Program-made: the position numbers and the translations under genes
Notes under the pieces: generated by a model
What the model was told of the DNA's origin: nothing
Database searches by the model: none
Seen by the model: only the letters and a program-made list of their open reading frames with translations
Part shown: in pieces, positions 16,871-25,620 of the stretch
Numbering within the stretch: position 1 is the first letter of the stretch
How the letters are laid out: each line of letters starts with the position of its first letter
From: Natronosalvus hydrolyticus
GTDB lineage: Archaea; Halobacteriota; Halobacteria; Halobacteriales; Natrialbaceae
Direction: 5' to 3'
DNA length: 64,000 nucleotides
Assembly: GCA_025517525.1 (NCBI GenBank)
Contig: JAOPJZ010000001.1
Span: forward strand, 310,001-374,000

Positions 16871-17845
16871 ATGGAAGCAGTCGTCCTTGCCGGCGGGTAT
16901 GCCACGCGTCTGTGGCCGATCACCAGACATCGACCGAAGATGTTTCTCCCGCTGGGAGAGGCCACGGTTATCGATCGCATCTACGCCGAGTTGGAGTCGA
17001 TCGATCGGATCGGCGAGGTGTACGTCAGTACGAACGAACGGTTCGGCGATGTCTTTGCCACACACCTCGCCGAGAGCGAATACGAGAAGCCACAACTGTC
17101 GATCGAGCAAACGGAGAGCGAAGACGAGAAATTGGGCGTCGTTGGCGGGCTTGGACAACTGATCGAGCGGGAAAATATCGACGATGATTTACTGGTTATC
17201 GCCGGCGACAACATCTTCGATTTCGAGCTACGATCCTTTCTCGAGTCCTTCGATGCGAACGCCGCACCGACGATAGCTGCATACGACGTCGAGTCGACGG
17301 ACCTGGCCACCGCTTACGGGGTGGTCGATCTCGACGGCGATCGCGTCGTCGGTTTCCAGGAAAAGCCGGAGGACCCCCCGGGAACCCTCGTCTCGATCGG
17401 CTGTTATGCGTTTCCTCGAGAGGTACTGTCGCTGATTCCGACCTATCTCGATGCGGGAAACGATCCGGACGAACCGGGGTGGTTCATCGAGTGGCTTCAG
17501 TCTCGGAAACCGACGTACGCCTACTCATTCGACGGCGTCTGGTTCGATATCGGCACCCTGGAAAGTTATCTCGACGCCGTCGCCTGGTACCTCGATGGCG
17601 AATCACGGATTGCCGACGGCGCGTCCGTGGCGGATTCCACGATTGGGCCGAACGTACACGTAATGGACGACGCGACCGTCGTCGACTCCGATGTCGAGCG
17701 GGCGGTCATTTTTCCCGAGGTGTCAATCGAGGCGGCCACCGTATACGGTTCGATCGTCGACGAAGGGGCCACGATCGGCGGCATTTTCCTGGAAGATGCA
17801 ATGATCGGCGCCTATACCCGCGTTCCGGACCGATCCTCGAGGTGA
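16871..17845 (+). CDS. Sugar-phosphate nucleotidyltransferase (NDP-sugar pyrophosphorylase-like)
   Basis: A 324-residue protein starting MEAVVLAGGYATRLWPITRH, the nucleotide-binding signature of glucose-1-phosphate nucleotidyltransferases, with PKMFLPLGEATVIDRI, an AGDN metal site near residue 115 and FQEKP near residue 160. From about residue 260 the chain forms left-handed beta-helix repeats (VADSTIGPNVHVMDDATVVD and similar). The ATG at 16871 fits the family; the frame upstream to 16718 does not. It likely makes an NDP-hexose. The TreT-like and GT2 genes nearby could use that donor, an inference from position. A paralogue of equal length is at 37546-38520. About 240 bases before it (16628-16870) show no gene. 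Confidence 0.9.
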   Translation: MEAVVLAGGYATRLWPITRHRPKMFLPLGEATVIDRIYAELESIDRIGEVYVSTNERFGDVFATHLAESEYEKPQLSIEQTESEDEKLGVVGGLGQLIERENIDDDLLVIAGDNIFDFELRSFLESFDANAAPTIAAYDVESTDLATAYGVVDLDGDRVVGFQEKPEDPPGTLVSIGCYAFPREVLSLIPTYLDAGNDPDEPGWFIEWLQSRKPTYAYSFDGVWFDIGTLESYLDAVAWYLDGESRIADGASVADSTIGPNVHVMDDATVVDSDVERAVIFPEVSIEAATVYGSIVDEGATIGGIFLEDAMIGAYTRVPDRSSR

Positions 17846-18064
17846 GAGCTCTATTTTCCAGCGAGACGTTGACCGGAGTGGGCAGTGACCAGTATTGGAC
17901 CGAAACTGTACACCTGGACGTGGTCCGTTCGTCATCACTGTGGACAGACCGGGGTATTGGAGGGTGTCCGTGTCCCTCTCGGGCACCTGTGTTGAGTGAC
18001 CGATGGTCAGGTGTATATGGCGACTGTCGTGGCAGATGGGTGGGTCGTTGTCGAAACGTTGTTT

Positions 18065-18967
18065 CTAACTGCTGCGGGGGGATTCGGCGCTGATGGGTAC
18101 GCAAAACACTGGAACGTCTGCCTGTCGAACGACGTTCTCGGTGACGCTCCCGAGAAACCACTGGCCGACTCCCGTTTGACCGTGGGTCCCCATGACGATC
18201 ATGTCGACGTCACTATCGGAGACGTACGTGAGAATAACGTTCGACGGCGATCCGGTGGCGATCGTCCCTGAACTGCTGACACCTGCGTCTGTCGCGCGAT
18301 CTCGGACGGTGTCGATCGCTTCCTCCCCGCGGCGTTCGAGCATGTCGAACATCTCCTCCTGGTTTCTGGCCCTGGAGAACAGGCTCGTATCGACGGAGAA
18401 CAGCGAGTGAATCGTCGCGGTTAGTGTCACGGCCAGTGCGATACCCCATTCGGCCGCAATTTCTGCGCCGTCGCTGCCGTCCGTCGGCAACAGAAACTGT
18501 TCAAACGGTATTTCCTCGATTGTCGGCCGAGCGGCATCCGGGGGTACCGCGAGGACCGGCATTCGGGCGGTTCGGAGGACGTTCTCCGTAACGCTACCGA
18601 GCAGAACGCGCTCGAGTCCCGTTCGTCCTTTCGTCCCCATGGCGATGACGTCTATCTCTCGCCGGTGGGCATACTCCCGAATCGTCTGGAAGGGTGTCCC
18701 GCGTTTAACCGTTGTCGTAACCTGGAGTTCGTCGTCGTAAGAGTGGGCCATGTCCGCGACGGTCTCGACTGCCTGGTCCGCCCTTTCTTCGAGTCGTGGA
18801 AACACCAGTTCCTCGGAATCTTCGGGTCCAGGCGTTACCTCGACGACAGAGATGACGGACACATCGGCCTTCGTACGGGAGGCAAGTGCGATGCCGTATT
18901 TCGCCCCGGCTATCGCCCCGTCGCTCCCATCTGTCGGTATGAGAATCGAGTCGATAAGTTTGCTCAT
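18065..18967 (-). CDS. Tandem universal stress protein (two Usp domains)
   Basis: A 300-residue protein starting MSKLIDSILIPTDGSDGAIA. Domain 1 has the loop MGTKGRTGLERVLLGSVTEN near residue 128. Domain 2 begins around FLLPTDGSDGAEIA and has MGTHGQTGVGQWFLGSVTEN near residue 270. Both nucleotide loops are intact and unusually alike, ending SVTENV(L/V)R, which suggests an internal duplication. It is convergent with the nucleotidyltransferase gene, with 219 bases between them showing no gene. Function: ATP-binding stress protein, partner unknown. Confidence 0.92.
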   Translation of the reverse strand: MSKLIDSILIPTDGSDGAIAGAKYGIALASRTKADVSVISVVEVTPGPEDSEELVFPRLEERADQAVETVADMAHSYDDELQVTTTVKRGTPFQTIREYAHRREIDVIAMGTKGRTGLERVLLGSVTENVLRTARMPVLAVPPDAARPTIEEIPFEQFLLPTDGSDGAEIAAEWGIALAVTLTATIHSLFSVDTSLFSRARNQEEMFDMLERRGEEAIDTVRDRATDAGVSSSGTIATGSPSNVILTYVSDSDVDMIVMGTHGQTGVGQWFLGSVTENVVRQADVPVFCVPISAESPRSS

Positions 18968-19111
18968 TTGGGTGGTATGTCACCGTCTCACCCGATAATG
19001 GTGTGGGGTCAGTGTACCAGATTTTGGTTGGATTGTGAGAGTGATCTGGGCCCTCGTGACACTCGAGGGTAATGGGCTGATTTGCCTGTCCTCGGACTTC
19101 CAAAATCGATA

Positions 19112-20356
19112 TCAGGGGTCGAGATCCAGCACGTCAACGAAGACCGTAAGGAGATCCTCGAGTTGCCTGGGAAGCAAGAAGTGTTCCCGCACGTGCTCTC
19201 GCCCGTTCGAACCGAACGTTGCTCGGCGTTCGTCATCCTCGAACAACGTCACGAGCCGGTCGGCGGCGCGTTTCGTATCGTCCGGTTCCACGAGATACCC
19301 GTTGTACCCGTCCTCGATCTGTAATGGGATCCCTCCGACGTTCGACCCGACGACCGGCGTGCGCTTCCAGAGCGCTTCCGAGACGACCAGGCCGAACCCC
19401 TCGCGGAGGGACTTCTGGACGACGACGTCCGATCGACGTTGCAGCAGGTTTACCGTCAGATCAGGGAGATCCGTCAACACGTGTACGTCGGGATCGTCGG
19501 CCGCTTCCGCGGCGACGCGCTCGTACAGTTCCAGCCCCTCGGGGTCGTCTCCGGCCATGCCGCCGACGAGCACGAGCTGGAGGTCCGATATCGTTTTGCG
19601 GGCACGGCGGTAGGCGTCCAGGGTGCCAAACTGGTCTTTCCACGGATCGAAGCGAGACACCTGCGTCACGATTGGCGCGTCGAACGAGAGCGGATCCAGG
19701 TGGTCACACTCGGCGGCCGCGGTCTCCTCGTCGAGGGATCGATTTTTCGCGGTCACTGGATCGATCGAAGGATGAATAATGCGCTTGGTCGGGACGTCGA
19801 TCGCCTCTCCGTACACTCCTCGGCTAAAAATCGCGTGATCGGTCCGTTCGGCGTAGTCGGCCACGAACGACAGGTACTCCTCGACAGGATCGGTCAGGTC
19901 GATGTGACAACGCCAGATGATGGGGGCATCCGGCATCGCCTCCTGGACCGAATCGAGCATACCCATGGGTTGTGGGTCGTGCAAGACGACGATATCGTAA
20001 GTGGCGTCGATATCGGCTGCGTTTCGCTCGTTCACCTCGCGGTAGGTCGCCTGCATCTCCTCCGTTAGCGGTGCCCCCTCTCCCTGCAGGCCGTTGTGCA
20101 TGGCTTTGGTCACCTCGTAAAAGTCGTCGGTGGCGTCCATGACGAGCCAGTTGTCGTCGATGCCCAGGTCGCGACAGACGGGGACGATAGACCGGAGCAG
20201 TTCTGCGACGCCGCCGCCGGTCGCCGTCGAGTTGACGTGGAGGATACTGGCATCCTCGAGGGTGTCCGCGAGCGAGTGCAGGCGTCGAATCCGATCGTCG
20301 TCCGTTACGGACTCGTAGGCTTCGATCGTTTGACCTGGTAGCGATGGAGCGTGCAT
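19112..20356 (-). CDS. GT4 glycosyltransferase, TreT-like trehalose synthase
   Basis: A 414-residue family 4 glycosyltransferase. The N-terminal half has ILHVNSTATGGGVAELLRSI near residue 38, DATDDFYEVTKAMHNGLQG near residue 75 and VVLHDPQPMGML, all typical of the glycosyltransferring trehalose synthase TreT. The C-terminal half has SRFDPWKDQFG, QKSLREGFGLVVSEALWKR near residue 315 and the donor-site E-x7-E pattern. TreT joins NDP-glucose to glucose, reversibly, giving trehalose, a compatible solute and stress protectant. Assignment rests on these motifs; a related sucrose-phosphate or glucan synthase is less likely. The nucleotidyltransferase at 16871 could supply the donor. It starts at 20356 within 630 bases of unassigned DNA. 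Confidence 0.85.
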   Translation of the reverse strand: MHAPSLPGQTIEAYESVTDDDRIRRLHSLADTLEDASILHVNSTATGGGVAELLRSIVPVCRDLGIDDNWLVMDATDDFYEVTKAMHNGLQGEGAPLTEEMQATYREVNERNAADIDATYDIVVLHDPQPMGMLDSVQEAMPDAPIIWRCHIDLTDPVEEYLSFVADYAERTDHAIFSRGVYGEAIDVPTKRIIHPSIDPVTAKNRSLDEETAAAECDHLDPLSFDAPIVTQVSRFDPWKDQFGTLDAYRRARKTISDLQLVLVGGMAGDDPEGLELYERVAAEAADDPDVHVLTDLPDLTVNLLQRRSDVVVQKSLREGFGLVVSEALWKRTPVVGSNVGGIPLQIEDGYNGYLVEPDDTKRAADRLVTLFEDDERRATFGSNGREHVREHFLLPRQLEDLLTVFVDVLDLDP

Positions 20357-20984
20357 CGTCGATGGCCTTCGCTACCACGACGGTGTAGGTATCTGTTGGG
20401 GGTCGACACGGTCGGATGGTGTGTGGGCGGTGACGGTGACCGCCTTGAACGCGGCCCGGTCGATTACGAGATGGAGTCGAACGGCCACTCCACGCGACGA
20501 TCCGTCGTCCTAGCCCCTGTCGTACCGACGAACGTGAGCGTGGGCTTTCGAAAATACACGACGATACCTGCTCGCGCCACACGCGGGAATCTGATACAAT
20601 GCCCGTAAAGCCGATGTGCCGCCGCTCGAGTTCGTCGACGGTGTGATCGTCAACGGCCCCTCCGAAACTCCGCCCGGTGCGTACAAATACCACCTCGGAA
20701 CGGGAAAACTCGAGTATCCGTCGGAGGACGAGATTCCTGACGAGCCCGCACACTTCCCACTCGACCAGCGCCTCGGCGGGGACGCTGGCCTGCCTAGACT
20801 TCCTGACGGATCTCGAGGCAGTCATCGGTCGTCTCGGGAATCAGGAATACCGGCTGGTATAGTTCGAGGCCGCGGCGACAGCCGGGCGCTACTATACGCT
20901 CGAGAAACGGAAATTGCGACGGAGGACACGACCTGCAATCTTCTCACCCGTGATATTAGTCGCGAGCCAGTGTAAGAGGCCCAA
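20357..20984. other. Unassigned 628-base interval
   Basis: No convincing gene was found. A plus-strand frame around 20616-20800 (EFVDGVIVNGPSETPPGAYK) looks mildly coding-like but is short, continues poorly and matches nothing I recognise. A decayed gene is possible. The interval must also hold the promoters of the divergent TreT-like and GT2 genes. Confidence 0.5.
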
Positions 20985-21896
20985 ATGGCGACTATCATCC
21001 TGCCAACGTTTGAGTGGACGTGGTCGTGTGAGCAACTGGCTCGACAGCTCGAGCCCGAGGACGAACTCCTGATCGTCTGTGACGATGCGGACGACCCGGT
21101 TGCGAGCGCTGACCTCCCCACTGGGGCCGATTTACTCGTCGCTGGCGAGCCAGACGGCTGTTCGGGGAAGGCAAACGCCGTCGCGTTCGGACTGGAGAAC
21201 GCATCGCAAGATCGGATCGTGTTGACCGACGACGACGTCGAACGGGACGATGACTGGCTGGTGACCATCAAACGGCTCGGCGAGGAACACGGGACAGTGT
21301 CAGCAATTCCCGTCTTTCTTAGCGACGAGTATCCGTTCAAACTGTTCGAACCGCTCTGTATCGTTCTCGCTTCGTACATGATGAGGCGGACGGACTGGGT
21401 GACCTGGGGCGGTGGCGTCACGTTCGATCGTCGCGAGATCGACCTCGAGGGCTACGTGACCGACCTGCGACGGACGGTCTCTGATGACGCCTTGCTCGCG
21501 GAGTACGCCGATGACGTCGTCGTTTCGCGGGAACTCGTCAACGAAGTTCGCGTTCCGGGTGGACCCCGTGTTACCTACGAACGGATAACCCGGTTCGTCA
21601 CGATCTTCTACCGGTTTGCCCCGTGGCGGACGCTCGCGATCCTCGGGCTCTTCCTGATTGTTGCCGCCGTCACGGTTGTTGGCCCCCTTCTCGTCGCTGC
21701 GGGCATCACGTATCTAACACGTAATCAGTACCGTGCGCTCGGCGTCGATCGAGGAACGTGGCTGCTCGCTGTTCCGTCCCTTTTCATCGCACCGATAATG
21801 GGGATTGCAGGGATCGTCCGACCGACGTTCGTCTGGGGCGGTCGACGGTACCGGTGGACTGACACAATGGACGTGACCGTGCTCGAAGAGGACTAG
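20985..21896 (+). CDS. Family 2 glycosyltransferase, membrane-bound
   Basis: A 303-residue protein with a GT-A type N-terminal domain: MATIILPTFEWTWSCEQLAR, a KANAVAFGLE helix near residue 65 and the metal-binding DDD motif VLTDDDVERDDDW near residue 85. The catalytic region is followed by WGGGVTFDRREID and a substrate loop SDDALLAEYADD. Three hydrophobic segments lie at about residues 210-290 (LAILGLFLIVAAVTVVG and later). The layout resembles ceramide glucosyltransferase-like enzymes, so it may glycosylate a lipid or build a surface glycan. The acceptor is unknown. It is convergent with the methyltransferase gene. Confidence 0.83.
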   Translation: MATIILPTFEWTWSCEQLARQLEPEDELLIVCDDADDPVASADLPTGADLLVAGEPDGCSGKANAVAFGLENASQDRIVLTDDDVERDDDWLVTIKRLGEEHGTVSAIPVFLSDEYPFKLFEPLCIVLASYMMRRTDWVTWGGGVTFDRREIDLEGYVTDLRRTVSDDALLAEYADDVVVSRELVNEVRVPGGPRVTYERITRFVTIFYRFAPWRTLAILGLFLIVAAVTVVGPLLVAAGITYLTRNQYRALGVDRGTWLLAVPSLFIAPIMGIAGIVRPTFVWGGRRYRWTDTMDVTVLEED

Positions 21897-21911
21897 CGAC
21901 GCGGCGAACGA

Positions 21912-22658
21912 CTAACCGGGCAACCGCAGCGCGAGACTGTACATCTCGCCGACTGACTCAGATCCAATCGTTCTCACGAGGTTGTCAGCTGCTTCCGTTA
22001 TCGACGCCTCGAGCGCAGTCGACACGTTTGACGCCATCGCACGTGTTACCGCCGCGTGTGACTCGAGGTGGTTCTCGGTCCACGGGACTGGATCCAGCAA
22101 CGTCTGTTCCCGGTCGAACTCCCACCCGTGGCCGACGAATAGTCTCCGAAGCACCGCTGCTGGATAAAACGTCAACGCCGGCCGGCCGGTGACCAGTTCG
22201 GCGGCGGCGTTTTCCAGCGCAAAAAGGTCACGCACGGCGGCGTTCGGTGGAAGTGGCTCGTAATCGTCGATAACGAGATGACACCCAGGAGTGGCAACTC
22301 GCGTCAGTTCCGTGGCGACTGTTTCGAGTGATGCTGGTGGAAGGACATTGAACAGGCCGTGAGCGGTGATGAGAGCAACCGAATCTGTAGCTAACGGGAG
22401 GCACCGAAGGTCCGCTTCCAGAACAACAGCTCGATTGCCATTATCGCGAACGACACGTTCGTGTGCTAGTTTCGCATGTTCGCTGTCGTTCGTGACGGCG
22501 TAAACGCGGGCCGCGCCCGCCTCGAGCAACCCTGCCGTGGTGTTGCCAACGCCTGCACCGGCCTCGAGGCAAACACTCCCTGCTACGGGGCGATCCGCGA
22601 GCGCAGTCGTGACGGTTTCGGGAACGTCAATATCACACTCCAGACCGCTTCCGTTCAT
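21912..22658 (-). CDS. Class I SAM-dependent methyltransferase
   Basis: A 248-residue Rossmann-fold methyltransferase. Motif I is VCLEAGAGVGNTTAGLLEAG near residue 30, with an acidic residue after the next strand (VYAVTNDSEHAK), motif II ADLRCLPLATDSVALITAHG near residue 85 and motif III-like GCHLVIDDYEPLPP. The substrate is not indicated. It starts 3 bases after the stop of the aldo/keto reductase gene on the same strand, so the two form an operon with the reductase first. Confidence 0.85.
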   Translation of the reverse strand: MNGSGLECDIDVPETVTTALADRPVAGSVCLEAGAGVGNTTAGLLEAGAARVYAVTNDSEHAKLAHERVVRDNGNRAVVLEADLRCLPLATDSVALITAHGLFNVLPPASLETVATELTRVATPGCHLVIDDYEPLPPNAAVRDLFALENAAAELVTGRPALTFYPAAVLRRLFVGHGWEFDREQTLLDPVPWTENHLESHAAVTRAMASNVSTALEASITEAADNLVRTIGSESVGEMYSLALRLPG

Positions 22659-22661
22659 CAG

Positions 22662-23546
22662 TCAGTGATGGAGTTGCTCAGGGACGGGACTCTGTTCGTG
22701 TCGCAGTCGTTCGATGAGTGACCGCTGGGCCGCCTCGGTCATCCCATCGTAGCGCTTGGCCGCGTCGAGTACCATCGCGACGAGTTTGGGATCGCCTGGG
22801 TTGATGACGCTCGTCATGCCCTGGGAGGCTGCGAAGTCAAATCGCTCCTCGATCTCGGCAGGTGTATCGACCGGTTCGTACCAGTTCGAGTACGGACGGT
22901 CGCGTTCGGGTAGTTCGTCGGTCGGCGGCCACGAACCTTTTGCAAAGGCCTTGATACCGAGTGTTCCAACACCCAGTTGGGTCGCCCGCTCGAGCACTGC
23001 TTTGTAGTCGTACTCGTCACCGTCCTTTCCGACGACGACCGGATTTAACGGAAACATGACGGTGGCCAGGTCGTCAATTCGGTCGAGGGCGTCGAGGATG
23101 AGTTGAGGGTCGCCGTGGCTAGTGAGCCCAATGTGATCGATGAGCCCTTCCGCTTTTGCGTCGCGGAATGCCTCGAGTGCGCCGCCGTCTCCTGTGATCG
23201 TTTCCAGTTCGTGTTCGTACTCGAGGCCGTGAATTTGATAGAGGTCAATTTTCTCGACGCCGAGGCGGTTGAGCGATTGCTCGAGTTTTCGCTTCGCCCC
23301 CTCGTACTCCCGTTCTTGCGTCTTGCAGCCGAGAAAGATATCCTCGCGGTGTTGTCGAAGTTTTGGCCCAAGTTTCACTTCCGCATCGCCGTAGGACGGG
23401 GCGACGTCGAAATGATTGACACCCCGATCGAGCACGAGTTCGACCATCTGATCGGCCCCCTCCTGCTCGAGCCAGTTCAGCGCGATTGCGCCGAACGTCA
23501 TCAGGGAGCTGTCATGCCCAGTTTCGCCTAGCGGACGTGTGTTCAT
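22662..23546 (-). CDS. Aldo/keto reductase
   Basis: A 294-residue TIM-barrel oxidoreductase starting MNTRPLGETGHDSSLMTFGA. The catalytic tetrad is visible: Asp and Tyr in NHFDVAPSYGDAE near residue 42, Lys in FLGCKTQ near residue 72 and His in YQIHGLEYE near residue 105. NAD(P)H-dependent reduction of a carbonyl is expected; the substrate is unknown. The start at 23546 matches the family; a start at 23573 would add nine residues. It is the first gene of an operon with the methyltransferase. Confidence 0.88.
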   Translation of the reverse strand: MNTRPLGETGHDSSLMTFGAIALNWLEQEGADQMVELVLDRGVNHFDVAPSYGDAEVKLGPKLRQHREDIFLGCKTQEREYEGAKRKLEQSLNRLGVEKIDLYQIHGLEYEHELETITGDGGALEAFRDAKAEGLIDHIGLTSHGDPQLILDALDRIDDLATVMFPLNPVVVGKDGDEYDYKAVLERATQLGVGTLGIKAFAKGSWPPTDELPERDRPYSNWYEPVDTPAEIEERFDFAASQGMTSVINPGDPKLVAMVLDAAKRYDGMTEAAQRSLIERLRHEQSPVPEQLHH

Positions 23547-23611
23547 ATCACTACTATTTGGATAGCCACACATAAATGTATACCTGCTGTCATAGGGCTC
23601 CGGGTGTGTTA

Positions 23612-23689
23612 TAGCGATTCGTGGAAGTCCTGAGATACTCGAGTGGAGACGGTACCGTTCGAGTGTCTCGATAGTTCCACGAATTACTA
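23612..23689. mobile_element. Palindromic MITE-like element, family D
   Basis: A 78-bp near-perfect palindrome with ends TAGCGATTCGTGGAA and complement TAGTAATTCGTGGAA, inner arms GAGATACTCGA / TCGAGTGTCTC and flanking direct repeats TTA (23609-23611 and 23690-23692). Only one copy is in this window. The rest of the 467-base gap 23547-24013 shows AT-rich promoter-like DNA near 23740-23830 and no gene. Confidence 0.65.
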
Positions 23690-24013
23690 TTAGACCCGTA
23701 CGATCGATGGTCGATACGTGTTCGCAGGCCGTTTATAATAGCTATTGAAAATCATTGCACATCCTATCGCAAGACGGCATCGCGAGAGGAGGATAAATCG
23801 TTTCAACGGCTATATATTTCATTTACTGAGTATTGCCGCAGACGCCCTCCACCGATCCTCGGTGGGATCCTCGAGCGCCAACCCATTATCGGGTTCGTGT
23901 CGTGGTCGGCGACGAATCGGGGTGGTCGCTGACCGGTACACAGGACAACAATGCCTATCAGTTTCCGTGGCAGTGTGAACGGAGTTGATAGGGCTCCGCG
24001 ACGAAGATCCAGT

Positions 24014-24889
24014 ATGTTCAGCACGGTTCTCGTTCCAACCGATGGCAGCGCCGGTGCCGAAGCGACAATCGGTCACGCACTCTCACTTGCCGAGGCAGCT
24101 GACGGCAACGTCCATGCGCTTTACGTCCTCGAGCCGAGTCAGGAACCGGTTCGCCTCGAGGCGGATGATCTCGAAGCGGTGGCCGGCCCGTCCGAGAGTC
24201 GGGGCCGTCGGGCGACGATTCGAGTCACCGACCAGGCTGAGGCCGCAGGCGTTTCGGCCGCCCGAGCCGTCTGGGAGGGGGTTCCGTATCGCGAAATCCT
24301 CGCGTACGTCGACGAACACGACGTCGATCTGATCGTGATGGGGACACACGGGCGAACGGGTGCCGACCGCGTTCGACTGGGGAGTACGACCGAGCGAGTC
24401 ATTACGCGGGCCGAGGTACCTGTCCTTTCGGTCCGGCTCGAGGCCGAAGCGAAGCCGGATAGCGGCGAAGACGGATACGAACGGATCGTCGTCCCCACCG
24501 ATGGAAGCGACGCGGCCGAACGGGCGGCGGAGACGGCACTGGATCTCGCAGCCCTCTACGACGCGACGGTCGATACGGTCTACGTCATCGATTCGACGAC
24601 CTACGACCTCGAAGACGCACCGCGCTCGATTATTGGTTTGCTCAACGAGGGTGGACAACAGGCCACCGAGGCGGTAGCCGATATGGCTCGAGAGCGCGAC
24701 CTCGAGGTCAAGACGAACGTTCGCCGTGGTGTCCCAGCGGAAGTCGTCCTCGAGTATGCCCAATCGGTCGACGGCGACTTACTCGCGATGGGGACTCGTG
24801 GCCAGACGGTCGGGGAGGGTCGGTTGCTCGGGAGTACGACGGCTCGCGTCGTTCGACGCTCGCCCATTCCCGTACTGACGCTCACCTGA
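24014..24889 (+). CDS. Tandem universal stress protein (two Usp domains)
   Basis: A 291-residue protein from the ATG at 24014 (MFSTVLVPTDGSAGAEATIG). Domain 1 has the loop MGTHGRTGADRVRLGSTTER near residue 118. Domain 2 starts around [16 protein letters not shown] and has MGTRGQTVGEGRLLGSTTAR near residue 263. Both fit G-2x-G-9x-G-S. The longer frame from 23951 starts in unlike sequence. The single-domain Usp gene at 25054 follows on the same strand after 164 bases. ATP-binding stress protein; target unknown. Confidence 0.92.
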   Translation: MFSTVLVPTDGSAGAEATIGHALSLAEAADGNVHALYVLEPSQEPVRLEADDLEAVAGPSESRGRRATIRVTDQAEAAGVSAARAVWEGVPYREILAYVDEHDVDLIVMGTHGRTGADRVRLGSTTERVITRAEVPVLSVRLEAEAKPDSGEDGYERIVVPTDGSDAAERAAETALDLAALYDATVDTVYVIDSTTYDLEDAPRSIIGLLNEGGQQATEAVADMARERDLEVKTNVRRGVPAEVVLEYAQSVDGDLLAMGTRGQTVGEGRLLGSTTARVVRRSPIPVLTLT

Positions 24890-25053
24890 CCGGAGTTGTG
24901 ATGTCGCGCTTGTGGTGGTCAAGGGTGGACCGTGGAGCGGGGCTGATTCGGTCTGTGGCTCGCGGTAGCAGTGTCATCGAGCAACTCGAAAGCAGAACCA
25001 ACCGGTGCAACGACACCGTTGTTTTATCATCGTATTCGCCGTAGGGGCTGGCG

Positions 25054-25512
25054 ATGTACGATCGAATCCTCCTCCCCACGGATATGAGTCCCGGTGTCGA
25101 TCACGCTATCGAGCACGCTATCGACGCCGCTCAGCGTTATGACGCGTCGTTGCACGTTCTGTACGTGGTCGACGCTGATGCCTACAGCTCTTACCCCGGC
25201 GACGAGTACGTTCACGAGTTCGAAGGCCTCGAGCGCGCCCTCGAGCAGGCGGGTGCTGACGAGGTCGAAGCGGTCGCCGAGCGGGCCGACGACGCTGGCG
25301 TGTCGACGGTGACCGAGATCCGGCACGGTGTTCCCCACGAAGCGATTCTCGAGTACGCCGACGAGGCCGACATCGGGCTGCTCGTGCTGGGATCGAAAAA
25401 CCGACCAGGCGAGTACCGACGACTGCTTGGCAGCGTCGCCGAACGCGTCGCCAGAATGAGCGAACGGCCGGTGACGGTCGTCAAAACGCCGCTCGAGTCG
25501 CCATCGGGGTGA
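25054..25512 (+). CDS. Universal stress protein with altered nucleotide loop
   Basis: A 152-residue UspA-fold protein starting MYDRILLPTDMSPGVDHAIE. The N-terminal motif reads PTDMS rather than PTDGS. The C-terminal loop LGSKNRPGEYRRLLGSVAER has Asn in place of the second Gly of G-2x-G-9x-G-S. This member may therefore bind ATP weakly or not at all, like the UspA subgroup that lacks ATP. It is the last of the nine Usp genes in the window. Confidence 0.88.
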   Translation: MYDRILLPTDMSPGVDHAIEHAIDAAQRYDASLHVLYVVDADAYSSYPGDEYVHEFEGLERALEQAGADEVEAVAERADDAGVSTVTEIRHGVPHEAILEYADEADIGLLVLGSKNRPGEYRRLLGSVAERVARMSERPVTVVKTPLESPSG

Positions 25513-25620
25513 GATAATTCGCTGATCGTGAGTCTACTGGATACTCGTGAACGCTGTTGGTGATGGCGTTCGACGGGGTCGGGGCGGCCTCGATACAGCC
25601 GCCACTAGACCGGTGTGTGC

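Noticed and set aside
19824..20825. A 333-codon minus-strand frame across the TreT start
   Set aside because: It overlaps TreT in another frame, is Arg-rich and resembles no protein.
20616..20975. Gene between the TreT-like and GT2 genes
   Set aside because: The frame is only partly coding-like, becomes Arg/Ser-rich after about 60 residues and has no recognised relative.
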